From positions 8,702,001 to 8,766,000 of the forward strand of contig CM076266.1 of assembly GCA_038380795.1 (NCBI GenBank): 64,000 bases of DNA, in the 5' to 3' direction. This DNA comes from Pyrocephalus nanus. Its lineage: Eukaryota; Chordata; Aves; Passeriformes; Tyrannidae. The position numbers were made by a program, and so were the translations under genes. The first letter of the stretch is position 1; every line of letters starts with the position of its first letter. Under the pieces are notes generated by a model. The model worked only from the letters and a program-made list of their open reading frames with translations. It was not told the origin of the DNA and made no database searches. Shown here piece by piece: positions 1-10,149 of the stretch.

Positions 1-330
1 GTTGCTTATATATGTCCATGAAAATTATGTAAACAAGTGCTGATGTATGTGTACCATAAGCTTTTAACATGTTTTTCTTGTACAGGCTTTAAAAGACAAC
101 TGGATTTCATATATGAGGTGTAAATAACATAAACTTTTATGAAAACATTACACCACTTAGATGTTTGCGCGTGCAAATGTAGAACATCCATAATGGTTGA
201 AAGGAGCAACAGTATTTCTTTAAAATTAAGTGGCAGTGACCCAAAAATGAATGTTTTACAGATGTCTGTAAAGTCTACTTAGAGTTAACTGCTGGACTTT
301 TTTTTTCTCCCTTAATGGAATTATTGCCAG
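1..330 (+). other. NOM1: NOM1 intron (3' part)
   Basis: This is AT-rich sequence before the first recognised exon, ending in a polypyrimidine run (about 299-310) and the acceptor at 330. I see no exon or repeat in it. Confidence 0.8.
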
Positions 331-654
331 GTCGGTGCTCACTTTTTGGAAGCTGTGGTGAAGAAATTTGATGAACTCTGTAAAAGTGATGCTGAAGGGA
401 AAGAATGTGAAAATCTGCTTGCCTTGATTGCTCATCTCTATAACTTCCATGTGGTTCATTGCCTGCTGATCTTTGATATTCTGAAAAAGCTTGTTAGCAC
501 TTTCACTGAAAAAGAGATTGAGCTGATCTTGTTTCTTCTGAAAAACGTGGGCTTTTCCTTAAGAAAAGATGATGCATTGGCTTTGAAGGAACTGATTACT
601 GAAGCCCAGAGGAAAGCAAGCACAGCAGAGAAGAAATTCCAGGATCAGACTAGG
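331..654 (+). CDS. NOM1: NOM1 coding exon a (MIF4G C-terminal half)
   Basis: The acceptor is a T-rich tract ending in cag at 328-330; the donor is gtatgt at 655. The exon begins and ends in phase 0 and encodes 108 residues starting VGAHFLEAVV. The content is helical HEAT-like repeat sequence of the MIF4G domain, including FHVVHCLLIFDILKKL and the conserved LKNVGFSLRKDD. Confidence 0.96.
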
Positions 655-3600
655 GTATGTGTATATTTTTAAGGATTTTATCTTCTCAATAGACTTTAAT
701 AAGTACCTGGATACACTGTTTAATTTACAAAAATGTTTTCTACTACATGCTACTTATATTTTAAGTTGCCATTAGTGTTTGGTTGTTGCATTCAGTTATG
801 TGCATTCTTCTTGTCTGTCTTGCTCTGTTCGTACTTGGGACATAGAGACCGAAATGCTGCTGATGGTGAGACAGGACTGTTTTGTGTCTTATGCAGTGGA
901 CAGTGCTTCTGTTTGATGATACTTTGTACACTTCAAAAAATGTTCACTGAGACGTGGTGTTTTAACAGATTAGGCTTTGAGCTGAAGCTTGTACACAAAT
1001 TAATATAATAGGGGTTGAAGTAAACATCCATTTGTATCCATGTATTGCCAGCCAAGCTGCTTATTCTCACAGAGTAGTAATTTCAAAGTACACTCTCTAC
1101 TGTATTTAATAAACCCACAGCACACAATCCACAGAAACATTTCTTTTCCCGGTAGGTTCGTTTTATGCTGGAGACCATGTTGGCACTGAGGAATAACGAC
1201 ATGCGGAAGATCCCTGGTTACGATCCGGAACCAGTTGAAAGACTCCGCAAGTTGCAAAGAACACTGGTGAGAACTTTCTTGGCCTATGTAGCCCGGTTAT
1301 CCTTAAACCAGGAGTAATTATCTGTATTGTATGTTGGCTTGATGGACTGTAGTATTCTTAATTCTTTAACAATCTGAAACGGGTGGACAAAAGTCACTTG
1401 TTATATCATTAGCTGCTATCTCCCTGTCCAGCCTTCTGCAGAACAGTTTGAGAAAGGACATAAATACTTAGCCAGAGACTTTGCCTCAAAGTCCTGTAAA
1501 AGGTATATGAAAGAGAATTGTTCAATGATTGTGTAGAAGAAATGAGTCAATATGACAAACTCTGGTTTTGGATGCACACACCTGCTCCTAACTTCACCAG
1601 AATTATTTTGGAAGTCTAACGCTTCAGAAAACCTGGATGTTCGTTCTTCTTGGGTTTTGGGGTGTTTTTTTTTTTTTTGTGACAGAGGGCAGTTTGTCTA
1701 GAACAACAAAGTATAAAAGGGATGAAAGTAATTTATAAGTGGTGGATGTGCATATTAGGATAATAGGCCAGAGAAAAACAAGCTAGGTAACCTAGTTTGT
1801 AGAATTTCCTCTCCTAAATTTTCACAGTCCTCCTGATACACTTCTAGATTCTTTTGTTGAAGATACTTATTTTGTTGAAAGAGTTTAACATTTTTGTTAT
1901 TTGAACTGTGCAGAACTTAAGGCAGTTTGTTGTGTTATTTTATTTAATCCCAAGTGTTCAAAAGGAAAATTGTGACCAGATGGTTGGAAGATGGCTACCT
2001 TTTAATTTATTATCTCTTTTTTTTTAAAAAAAAAAACAAAACAAAAACAAACAAAAAAAAAAAACCAAGAGCTTCTAAATGTAGGTTTATACAGCTTTTT
2101 GAATTTCAAAAATTGCAGCTTATGGGAAGCTTGTAAATCCTTTTCAGGCTGCTGACTGAAGCAAAGGTTGGGCAGGAAATGTGGGAAGACCTTTATGGAG
2201 ATTAACTTACCTGTTTAAAGTATTTGTTTAAAAGTAATTTTAAGTCATTAAAATATTGGTTGTTTTCTTAAAAAAAAAAGTTTCAAATAAAAGCTTTTGT
2301 TTGTGTTTTGTTGTTCAAGGTTCGCAGCAGTGGTTCAGGAAAAGACACCGAGCTCCGTGTCTCACTGGAATCTCTGCTCAGCGCCGATCAGGTTGGTCGG
2401 TGGTGGATCGTAGGCTCATCCTGGAGTGGAGCACCAATGATCAGTGACACAAATAGCAACACTCAGCAAAAACTGCATTTAGGAAAGGTAAATCCAGTCT
2501 TAAGTGTTTGTGATCTTCTGAAGATTCTTCCTACTGGTGAATAAGTTCGTTTCAGAGCCCACCAAAGAAACGTTCGCAAACAATTGTAAGACTGTAAATT
2601 CTGCTGCTATGTTTTTTTAAAATGTACTGATGCACTTCACAAAAGCTGTTACTACAAATCTTTTGGTGTAGCTTGCTGTTTTTTATCCTGTGGAATTGCA
2701 AAAGTGAAAGAAGAGACTTGATTTAGAAGTGGATTTGCTAGTAATGTTGTCTGTCTGTGGCATGTATCCAAGCTGATTCTAAATGTAATGCAGTAAGATG
2801 GTCATGGTGACTTATATGAGAGCAGCACATCTTAAAAAATGATTGGCACAATTAAAATAGATTAAAATGTATTTCCATATATGAAAAAGCTCCTGATGAT
2901 GCCCATGCCTCTGGACAAAAGCTCAGGACCTTTGGGTTGCTGATTCATAGTTTACTGGAGAGCTTCATTAGTGGTATTATTTAAGGCTGCACAGAAATAG
3001 CTGTCTTAAATCGAGCATAATTCATAACTAAAATAGCATGTAACTTTCTTTTCAGGTGAGCTCAAAGATAATGGAGCTTGCTCGGAAGCAGAGAATGAAC
3101 ACTGATATCAGGAGAAGTATTTTTTGTGTCTTGATGACAAGTGAAGACTTCATGGATGCCTTTGAAAAGCTGCTCAAGTAAGTACAGAGGTAGCACAGAA
3201 GACAGCCCAGAACTAAAAATAGCATTAAATGGGTTGGGAAAACAGCATTAAATGGGCTTAAGAGCATTTAGTTGATAATACAGTTAAAAGAAGTGAATAG
3301 CTAGGGATCCATGTAGGGTAAAATGGCAGGAGAAGGGTGTAAGGAAACCCTAGTGTAAGGACTAATGGGGGCAGGCAGAGCTGACTGGCAGTCAGAGGAG
3401 AGGTGTAGCCCCTGTTCTTGTCACTCAAGACTATAACTGTGATTTACAGCATCTTTTGGCTTAAGAAGCCTGTATCTTATTGCACTGGAGCTGTGTCCCA
3501 GTCCAGTGGATGGAAGGCTGTTGCAGGCTTGTTCCCTTAGAGACAGACCAAAAGACCCTGCAGAACATCTCTTGGTCTTGTAGCTGCATTTCTGTGGTTT

Positions 3601-6600
3601 CTGTGCTATTCCCACTTCCCTGACTTCTTGCCACCTTGTTAAGCCATCTGGTAGATCTCTGCCCATACTTGCATGACCTGGTAGTGTTCTAGCACCTCCA
3701 CTTCCCTCTTGCAGAATTTATTAGCTTTGGCTTCGCTCCAGGGTCACATTTCACATTGAGACCAGTTTCCTTACCACTTGGCAAACAGTTCTTTAGAACA
3801 AGATGTGATCAGGGAGAAGCTCAAACTAACCTTATTCTTTGTGTTTGTCATAATTAGAATAAAGAATATAAGAATATTAAGTATAATAATATAAGAATAT
3901 TACGTAAGTGGGAAGGGAGAGATCAGGTCTGAACTTTTCTGTCATAGCCTTGTAATTCAAGGGAATTGTTTTACCAGGGTGGCATGCAATTATTTAATTT
4001 GCTTACCAAACCAAAACAGACTTTGTAATAAAGTCAACTAATATTTGATTAAATGCCACTTCTGCAAAACACAGCTTGGATTTAAGACTGTGGTGGAGTC
4101 ATTCCAATATCTTAATATGGCCTGTTCAATTAAAAGAAATTAGCTGCTGCTGCAGCAGCTCTTGCCAAGACCTAGTAGCTCAATTTGCAAATTGGGTTTG
4201 ACTCTCATCTGTACTATTTAAACTAGTGCACAAATCTGAATACATACAGGCTTGGCAGAAAAACCCTCTGCAGATTCCCTGGTGTGTGGTGGTATGGATT
4301 TTGTACAGCAAACTCAGAAACTCTAATCTGGCCACATCTGGCAGAGTATAGTGGAAAGTACACAGAACTGTCAGTGAAGGAATTCATTTCGATGTGAACG
4401 TGTGTTCCAGGGTGTATGGGAATTTACATTCATATGTTTGATGTCAGTCTTATGAGGAAGAGCATATAAAGAAATACTTTAGGTGTTCTTGTTGACTGAC
4501 CTCCTGCTAGGTCTGCTGGCAGAGTTGAGGTGTGGCTAAAGGATAATTTAAACTATTTAAAATCTGGGCTGCTATAGTTTTGCTAGTCCTTCTCCTTCTT
4601 GCTGTAAATGAAAGTAATTAGTTTGAAGCCAGAACAGTTCCCTGAAGTGGCTCAGCTTGTGATTGCAGAGGTGTCAGTGTAAAGGGAGGGGTGGGAAATC
4701 ACTGGAGACAAAGAGAAGAGGGAGAGATTCGATCCTCTTTATCAGCTTGAAAGGCCACACCTCCTTCACAACCCACAAGTTCACTCAGGAGAGGAAGTGA
4801 ATGCTGCTTCAGTTTGGTGGAGAGGCAGTTTTAAAAGTTATTTTGTAGAAATAAAGAATGTGAGAAACTTCACATCTCAGAAAATAATAACACTTTTAAA
4901 GAGGCTCACATATCCTGTAGGAGTGGGATGTGTAATTCAGGATAGCAAGTATCTAGGAAAGTGATTATATTTACTAAAATAATTTGAGCTGACTTTGAAA
5001 AGGTGGGTTTGAGAGATGCTAATTTTGATCTGAAGGCAATGATAGTTTGGGCTTCAGCTGGTTACAACTAACCTACTTAGAGGCAGGCTTCTGCTGGCAA
5101 TAAATAACCTACTTCAGAGGCAGTTATCCCATTTAATTGTGGGAAATTCTTAAAGCAATCAAAACATACAGGTCCATGGGAATACTGTAAGTCATGAATG
5201 ATTTAATTGGTGAGGCGATTGCACATTCTTTATCAGATATTATTGGGTTTCTGAAATCTGTACAGGTTTATGGTAAAGCTCAGCAGTGAAAGATAGTCCA
5301 GACTCATAAAATTTAAATACTTAGGAATGCTAGATCTGAAAAGATAATACTGCTAGTTCTATGAAGAAGTGAAGGTAAGAACAAAACTGAATACCAAGTG
5401 TTGTTACTTGTTACAACTGTCTGGCAACATGAGTATTTCCTAAATAAGCAAGTTATGATAGAAATGATGATAAAGAAGGAAAAAGAGAGTTTGCCAAATC
5501 AGTAATTACGGTGTAACTTCACAAGTAATTTATTAAATGCGTGTCCAGTGAAAACCTGTATATTTGTAAAAAACCCTTGCAGTTGCTCTGTACTAAAATC
5601 AGATGGAACTTGGCTGATGAGGCAGCAGGTGAGTCATATCACAGGCACAGCACTCAGTGCTGGTCCCTTTTGGAGAAGGAGACTTCTAAGTTTTCACTGC
5701 TCATTAGCAATCAGCCTAGAAATCATCCCAGATTTTCTTACTGCAAAACCTTAAAATCTGTGGAGTTTTGGCTGAACCAGCGGTATTTTAATCTGTTAAT
5801 CTGGTGTGTCTGTGATGTAATGCAGATGTCTGGAGGTGTATACAGACGAGGGATAGTAGCATCAAGCAATGGCAAAGTACTCTACAGACAGCAGGGCAAG
5901 TTCCAGCAGAGTCAAACCTGGTTAGAAAGTGTGCTTGAGTTGTACTAATGCTATGTGAAACTTGAGCTCGAAGCAAGGAGAAGAATTTTGTTTGATATTT
6001 TTCAGATTATAATACGAAGCATTTTTCATTTTAATTGGTTTTAATGCTGCCAAGCATTTGGCAGCCCTGGAAGTTAAATCACATCATTCACAGACCAGGT
6101 GCATTGCAAGTTAGTTACCATTCCCTGCCAAAGTGTCTCAGCCTTCCTTTAGACTGGAAGGCTGTTCAGTGCTTGGCCTTCATACAGAGGCAGCCAACAT
6201 AAGTACTCATAGATACTGTTTTCTTCAGGCTTTTTTCTAAGATGCTTTGAAATCACTGACTGCATCCTCCTAGGCTGCTATCAAACAGAAATGGATTTCA
6301 AGTACGATGGAGTTGACATACAGATTAAAAAAATTCATATAACCAGCTAAGGAGGAAAAACATCTTAGAATATTTTCTTATCCCTAGTAAGTACCACGGA
6401 AGCGCCCTGGACGTGTTTCTGCAGATGGGCTTACAGTGAATCCAAAGGCTGTTTTTCCTCCCATGGCCATAGGTACAAGTGTGAGATAACAGCAACAGAG
6501 CCCTACAGTTCTTGTTTCACTGTTTAACCAGCATTTGCTGCAGTCCTTCTGCTGTGCTCAAAGGCACAACCATAGTAACTGTGCCCTCTGCTCTGTTTTA

Positions 6601-9362
6601 GTTCATGGAGAGCTAGAAACAGGGAGTGGGCTACCTTTCCTTCCCCCAAACTCCCAAGAGTGATTACACTTGCATCATTCCACTGCTGTCTGTTGAGGTC
6701 TTGCTGTTGCAGGCACTCCTTTAACACCCAAAATATTGTAGCATTTCGGCATTGCCACACAAGGATATTGGTTTAGCCCAGAGTCCTAAATTTTTGAGTC
6801 CATTCAGTATTTTAAAGGCTTCCTAAGAACTCTGTAACAAGAAAAATTAATGTGATGTTTGAAGATTTTTTTGAAGTATTACTCTCAGATGTTGAGTGTA
6901 GCTCTTTGCATCAGTAATTTTTTCCTTACTAAATGATTCTAATTGTCTTGTTAAATTTTAGGCTTGGACTGAAAGATCAGCAGGAGAGAGAAATAGTTCA
7001 TGTTGTCCTGCACTGCTGCTTACAGGAGAAGACATTTAACCCCTTCTATGCATTTTTGGCTAACAAGTTTTGTGGATATGAAAGACGATTTCAGGTAAAG
7101 AAAAAGCTGTTACTTCTTTGGTTTAGTGTCATAGCTGTGGTTAGGAAGACAGTTATTAAATACCTGAGGATGGATGCATGCCTGTTAGGATCTTGATCCC
7201 AGGGAAAAATTCTGCTGGTCTAGCTGTGCATTCAGGAAGGCATACTCATAGTCAGATATGAGTAGGGAATAAAATGACTACTGCAGAAGGTTTGCTTTCA
7301 TCTGTTTCATGCATTTTAAAAGACCTGGAACAGTCTGATCAAGCATTTCTGTTAATTAACAGAGAGCTCATAAAGAATAGAAGGTCAAAAGGTTTGTTAT
7401 GTTGTTACTCATTTAAACAGCTGCTTGATTTGTAGAATTATTTTTTTTTTACCTTTGACTCCTAGGTGACATTTCAGTTCAGTATTTGGGACAAAATCAG
7501 AGACTTAGAAAACCTGTCAGCTGCTGCCATCTCCAACTTGGTTTCACTGTTGGCTCACCTAATAAGGACAAAGTCACTGCCACTTTCAGTTCTCAAGGTT
7601 GGTATGTCTCTTTCCAAATCCTTCTGTGTTTTCCTTCCATTTTCTAGTTCTGTGAACGATGTGTTTTCTCTCTTACCTAGACAGTACTTTAGCTGATGAT
7701 GCTAAGACAAAATTTGTAATGCTGTCATTTGGGGAAAGGAGAACCTGTGGTGACCCAGGCATACAGCAAATCTGCAGTTTTAAGGTTATTTTCTTTAGAG
7801 TATTCTGAGTTGGAACTGAGGCCTCTTCATTAAGGAAGGAAAGGAAAGGAAATAAGAAAGAAATAAGAAATAAGAAAATTAAGAAAGGAAATCTACTGAG
7901 CATTTGGATTTCAGAATGGGAAGTCCATAGAATTTTGTTAGAAGAATAGTTTATATGTATTAAACAGGCAATTAAATGGATTGTCATAGGTACTTATGAA
8001 GTATTTAACTAGTTGTTAGATTACAGCTGGTGTTCTGGTACCAGTAGACTTCTATTCCTTAGAAGGTTCTCTGCTTTCCTTATTGATTGGATTTTGGAGG
8101 CAGCATTCTCAGTTAATTTTTCTGTGCCAAACTCAAGACTCAGTATAGACAGAGGCCAGTTGGTGTGTTAGAAGCTGTTCATTTAGAAGAGAAGACAAGC
8201 TGTTTGAAATACTTGAATTAATCGAATTCTCTCCCTTTGCCTACCAGGTAATTGAATTCAGTGAACTAGACAAACCCAAAGTCCGTTTCTTGCGACAAGT
8301 ATTAAGCACACTGTTAATCAAAGCAGATGCTGAAGAACTTACTGACATTTTTATGAGGTAAGTGATCAGAGAGATCTCCAGGGAACCCTTGTTGGGGAAT
8401 AATTAGGAAGATAAGAAGTTTGCTTATTTTGTTTGGAATTACATGGTGCCTTTTCCACACATCAGCCCTCCTTCCCCTAAAGTCAGCTCTCCTGGGTGAG
8501 TGTGGCAAGCACATCACCTGTGTGCTGGCACAGGCTCTGACAGAGACGCAGCATAAGAAGTGTTACACAAACTAAAGCTTTCAGATATTCAGTTTATCGT
8601 GTTGGTCACAGGATTTTCATGAGCAGAGCTCTGTAATTACCAGTTCCCCTTATTGCTGTACCATCTGTGTGCAGTGGGATTCACTGCCAACAGTCATTGC
8701 TAGGAGGTATCTTCAGAAGGAAAAATAAAGTAGTACTAATGAGGGAAAAGTTTGGGGGATTTTTTTATGGGATTTTTATCAATACTGTCCAAAAAATTTT
8801 TTTTTTGATATGGGTTGCCTGGAGAGGCTGGAAAATCTCCATCCTTCAAGATGCTTAGGACTTGAGTGCAATGTCACATGAGTGAGAAGAAATTAGGTGG
8901 TAATGTTTTAACACAAGGAAGCTTGAACACAGTGCCTCATTTTTTGCTGTAATGTAATTGTTTACATAAAGCGAGTCTGAGGCTACAATATTCCATTTTA
9001 TTGTTACATGTTGAGTGTTTGGGCTGTTTGCCAAACCAGACTTGGTAATTTGAAAGCCTCCTCAATAAAGCTCCTTTGATAGGTTGGGTTTTTTCTATGT
9101 CTCTATTTGAAGAAGATTAGGAAAATTAAGAAACTTCTGAAACAGTAGAAGAGTAAATAATACTTTTGATCTGTATCTTTACAGGGTGTCTGACAACCCC
9201 AAACTGGGAATGCTACGGGAAAGCTTGAAACTCTTCCTTACCCACTTCTTACTGAAACATGCACAGGCCCAGAAGAGTGCTGAAGAAGCTAGCTTGTTAA
9301 AAGAAAGAGTTGAACTAGCAACCAAGGCTTTGGAGGCAAAAGAACCCAAACTGAGGCTATAG
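331..9362 (+). CDS. NOM1: NOM1, nucleolar protein with MIF4G domain 1 (partial, eight 3' coding exons with introns)
   Basis: Joining eight exons (331-654, 1156-1266, 2320-2487, 3056-3177, 6962-7094, 7466-7597, 8248-8357, 9185-9362) gives one open frame of 425 residues ending in TAG. All junctions are GT-AG and all phases agree. The frame matches vertebrate NOM1 almost throughout, for example AHLYNFHVV, NNDMRKIPGYDPEP, GRWWIVGS, ELARKQRMNTDIRR, NPFYAFLA, FQFSIWDK and EFSELDKP. The human protein is about 860 residues, so the N-terminal half lies upstream of the window. Residues 1 to about 130 of this piece are the C-terminal helices of the MIF4G domain; residues from about 215 to 335 are the MA3 domain. 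In the known family NOM1 is nucleolar, binds the helicase eIF4A3 through MIF4G and is needed for 18S rRNA and 40S subunit production (yeast homologue Sgd1). The frame is intact, so the gene looks functional. It runs convergently towards MNX1. Confidence 0.97.
655..1155 (+). other. NOM1: NOM1 intron a-b
   Basis: The intron is 501 bp and bounded by gtatgt and ggtag. I see no repeat, RNA gene or extra exon. Confidence 0.85.
1156..1266 (+). CDS. NOM1: NOM1 coding exon b (end of MIF4G)
   Basis: The acceptor is ggtag at 1151-1155 and the donor gtgaga at 1267. The exon encodes 37 residues in phase 0, containing MLETMLALRNNDMRKIPGYD, the conserved end of the MIF4G domain. Confidence 0.95.
1267..2319 (+). 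other. NOM1: NOM1 intron b-c
   Basis: The intron is 1053 bp and AT-rich. Apart from the T/A homopolymer tract at 2017-2064 I see nothing else in it. Confidence 0.85.
2017..2064. repeat. T-run followed by A-rich low-complexity tract
   Basis: Nine T residues pass directly into an A-rich run broken only by single C residues. It lies inside a NOM1 intron and looks like simple low-complexity DNA. Confidence 0.8.
2320..2487 (+). CDS. NOM1: NOM1 coding exon c (MIF4G-MA3 linker)
   Basis: The acceptor is ttcaag at 2319 and the donor gtaaat at 2488. The exon encodes 56 residues in phase 0. It carries the NOM1-characteristic GRWWIVGSSWSGAPM, followed by a variable polar stretch. Confidence 0.95.
2488..3055 (+). 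other. NOM1: NOM1 intron c-d
   Basis: The intron is 568 bp with clear gtaaat and ttcag boundaries. I see nothing else in it. Confidence 0.85.
3056..3177 (+). CDS. NOM1: NOM1 coding exon d (start of MA3)
   Basis: The acceptor is ttcag at 3055 and the donor gtaagt at 3178. The exon has 122 nt and ends two bases into a Lys codon. It encodes KIMELARKQRMNTDIRRSIF and the start of the MA3 domain (TSEDFMDAFEKLLK). Confidence 0.95.
3178..6961 (+). other. NOM1: NOM1 intron d-e
   Basis: This is the largest NOM1 intron in the window (3784 bp). It contains short local duplications (a 13-bp unit near 3218 and again near 3243) and a CTG/CAG-type 14-bp palindrome at 4146-4159. A 135-codon open stretch at 5541-5948 resembles no known protein. 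No exon of NOM1 is missing here, because the flanking exons join in frame. Confidence 0.85.
6962..7094 (+). CDS. NOM1: NOM1 coding exon e (MA3)
   Basis: The acceptor is ttttag ending at 6961 and the donor gtaaag at 7095. The first base completes the Lys codon left by the previous exon. It encodes LGLKDQQEREIVHVVLHCCL and NPFYAFLANKFCGYERRFQ, the core MA3 helices. Confidence 0.95.
7095..7465 (+). other. NOM1: NOM1 intron e-f
   Basis: The intron is 371 bp with a 10-base T run just before the acceptor. I see nothing else in it. Confidence 0.85.
7466..7597 (+). CDS. NOM1: NOM1 coding exon f (MA3)
   Basis: The acceptor is cctag at 7465. The exon encodes 44 residues beginning VTFQFSIWDKIRDLENL and ending SVLK. 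Reading on in frame requires the weak donor gttggt at 7598; the stronger-looking gtatgt at 7602 would break the frame (see findings). Confidence 0.93.
7598..8247 (+). other. NOM1: NOM1 intron f-g
   Basis: The intron is 650 bp with a weak donor (gttggt). It contains the purine-rich tract at 7832-7892. Confidence 0.8.
7832..7892 (+). repeat. Purine-rich (GGAAA/AAGAAAT) low-complexity tract
   Basis: Nearly every base is A or G, in short repeats of GGAAA and AAATAAG type. It sits in a NOM1 intron. Confidence 0.8.
8248..8357 (+). CDS. NOM1: NOM1 coding exon g
   Basis: The acceptor is ctaccag at 8247 and the donor gtaagt at 8358. The exon has 110 nt and encodes VIEFSELDKPKVRFLRQVLS, then a moderately diverged stretch, ending two bases into an Arg codon. 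Confidence 0.95.
8358..9184 (+). other. NOM1: NOM1 intron g-h
   Basis: The intron is 827 bp and contains a short degraded CR1 fragment at about 8808-8866. I see nothing else in it. Confidence 0.85.
8808..8866 (+). mobile_element. Degraded CR1 LINE fragment
   Basis: The stretch from ttgcctggagaggctgg to ctccatccttcaagatgctt resembles the common CR1 segment that reads roughly CTGCCCAGAGAGGCTGTGG then CTCCATCCTTGGAGAT. It is in the sense orientation. It is short and diverged, so the assignment is moderate. Confidence 0.55.
9185..9362 (+). CDS. NOM1: NOM1 terminal coding exon h
   Basis: The acceptor is ttacag at 9184. It encodes VSDNPKLGMLRESLKLFLTH and a charged C-terminal helix, ending KEPKLRL then TAG at 9360-9362. 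The terminus agrees with vertebrate NOM1 in length and character. Confidence 0.95.
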
Positions 9363-9697
9363 TTCTGTTTTTCTGTTAAAACGTACAGAAAAATATTTCA
9401 GACTCAAATAATTGAGAATGAGGAGGGCCATTTTACTCTAAAGGATTCTTTTTTTATGTAAATAGTTACTTGCTCTACGCACCAGTGAGAGGTTTAAGTG
9501 AAGGGAATACAAGGCCTTTTTTGAAGAAAGGGAAAATATATTTTTGTCCTGTCCCTTTTTGGTACAAGTGCTTCGTGTTGGTAGTTGGTATCTGGAGAAG
9601 AGGATGAATTTCTCATCTATGATACCTTCAGTCAGCAGCAGTGTTCTGCATTGCATATTCTAACCTTTTGAAATTGTAAAATAATGGCACCATAAAT

Positions 9698-9703
9698 AAT
9701 AAA
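9698..9703 (+). terminator. NOM1: Proximal NOM1 poly(A) signal AATAAA
   Basis: A canonical hexamer lies 336 bases after the stop codon. The downstream context is only moderately T-rich. Confidence 0.5.
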
Positions 9704-10122
9704 GAAGCAGCCTTAACTAAAGGCTTTTAATGATGAATCATGGCACTTGCCTGAGGAAAGGAGCCACTAGATGGCACAAGTACTGGTGAGTCAGTTTGGG
9801 AAGAAATCAACTTTTGTCCTACAGTGTTGGAAGTTATTTGCTAATTCTGTGAATTGTTTCCCTGACTGTGGGTCAGGAAAAAGATCTTCAGTTGGATTCA
9901 AAGCTGTAGTAAAGCTACTTGAAGATCTGACTTTGCCCGATTATACTGGGTTTAGAGAACACAGCATAGTTTTATTGCTTTTTTTTTTAGCCTGTTTTTC
10001 ACAGCTTTAGAATTGGAATTGCCTAATCACTTGTAAAAAAGAGAAAGAATATCATCAGTATGAGTATTTAATAAGAGAACACCACCTTTGAGAATTTGCT
10101 TATGTCTTCCAATCAGATTTTA

Positions 10123-10128
10123 AATAAA
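10123..10128 (+). terminator. NOM1: Distal NOM1 poly(A) signal AATAAA
   Basis: A canonical hexamer about 760 bases after the stop codon is followed by a GT/T-rich stretch (about 10160-10185). Confidence 0.6.
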
Positions 10129-10149
10129 TGGTGTACATTTCTCTCTGTA

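Noticed and set aside
4146..4159. 14-bp CTG/CAG palindrome in a NOM1 intron
   Set aside because: A 14-bp palindrome is expected about four times by chance in 64 kb, and this one is simply a CTG/CAG junction.
5541..5948. 135-codon open frame in a NOM1 intron
   Set aside because: The flanking NOM1 exons join in frame without it and the product resembles nothing known.
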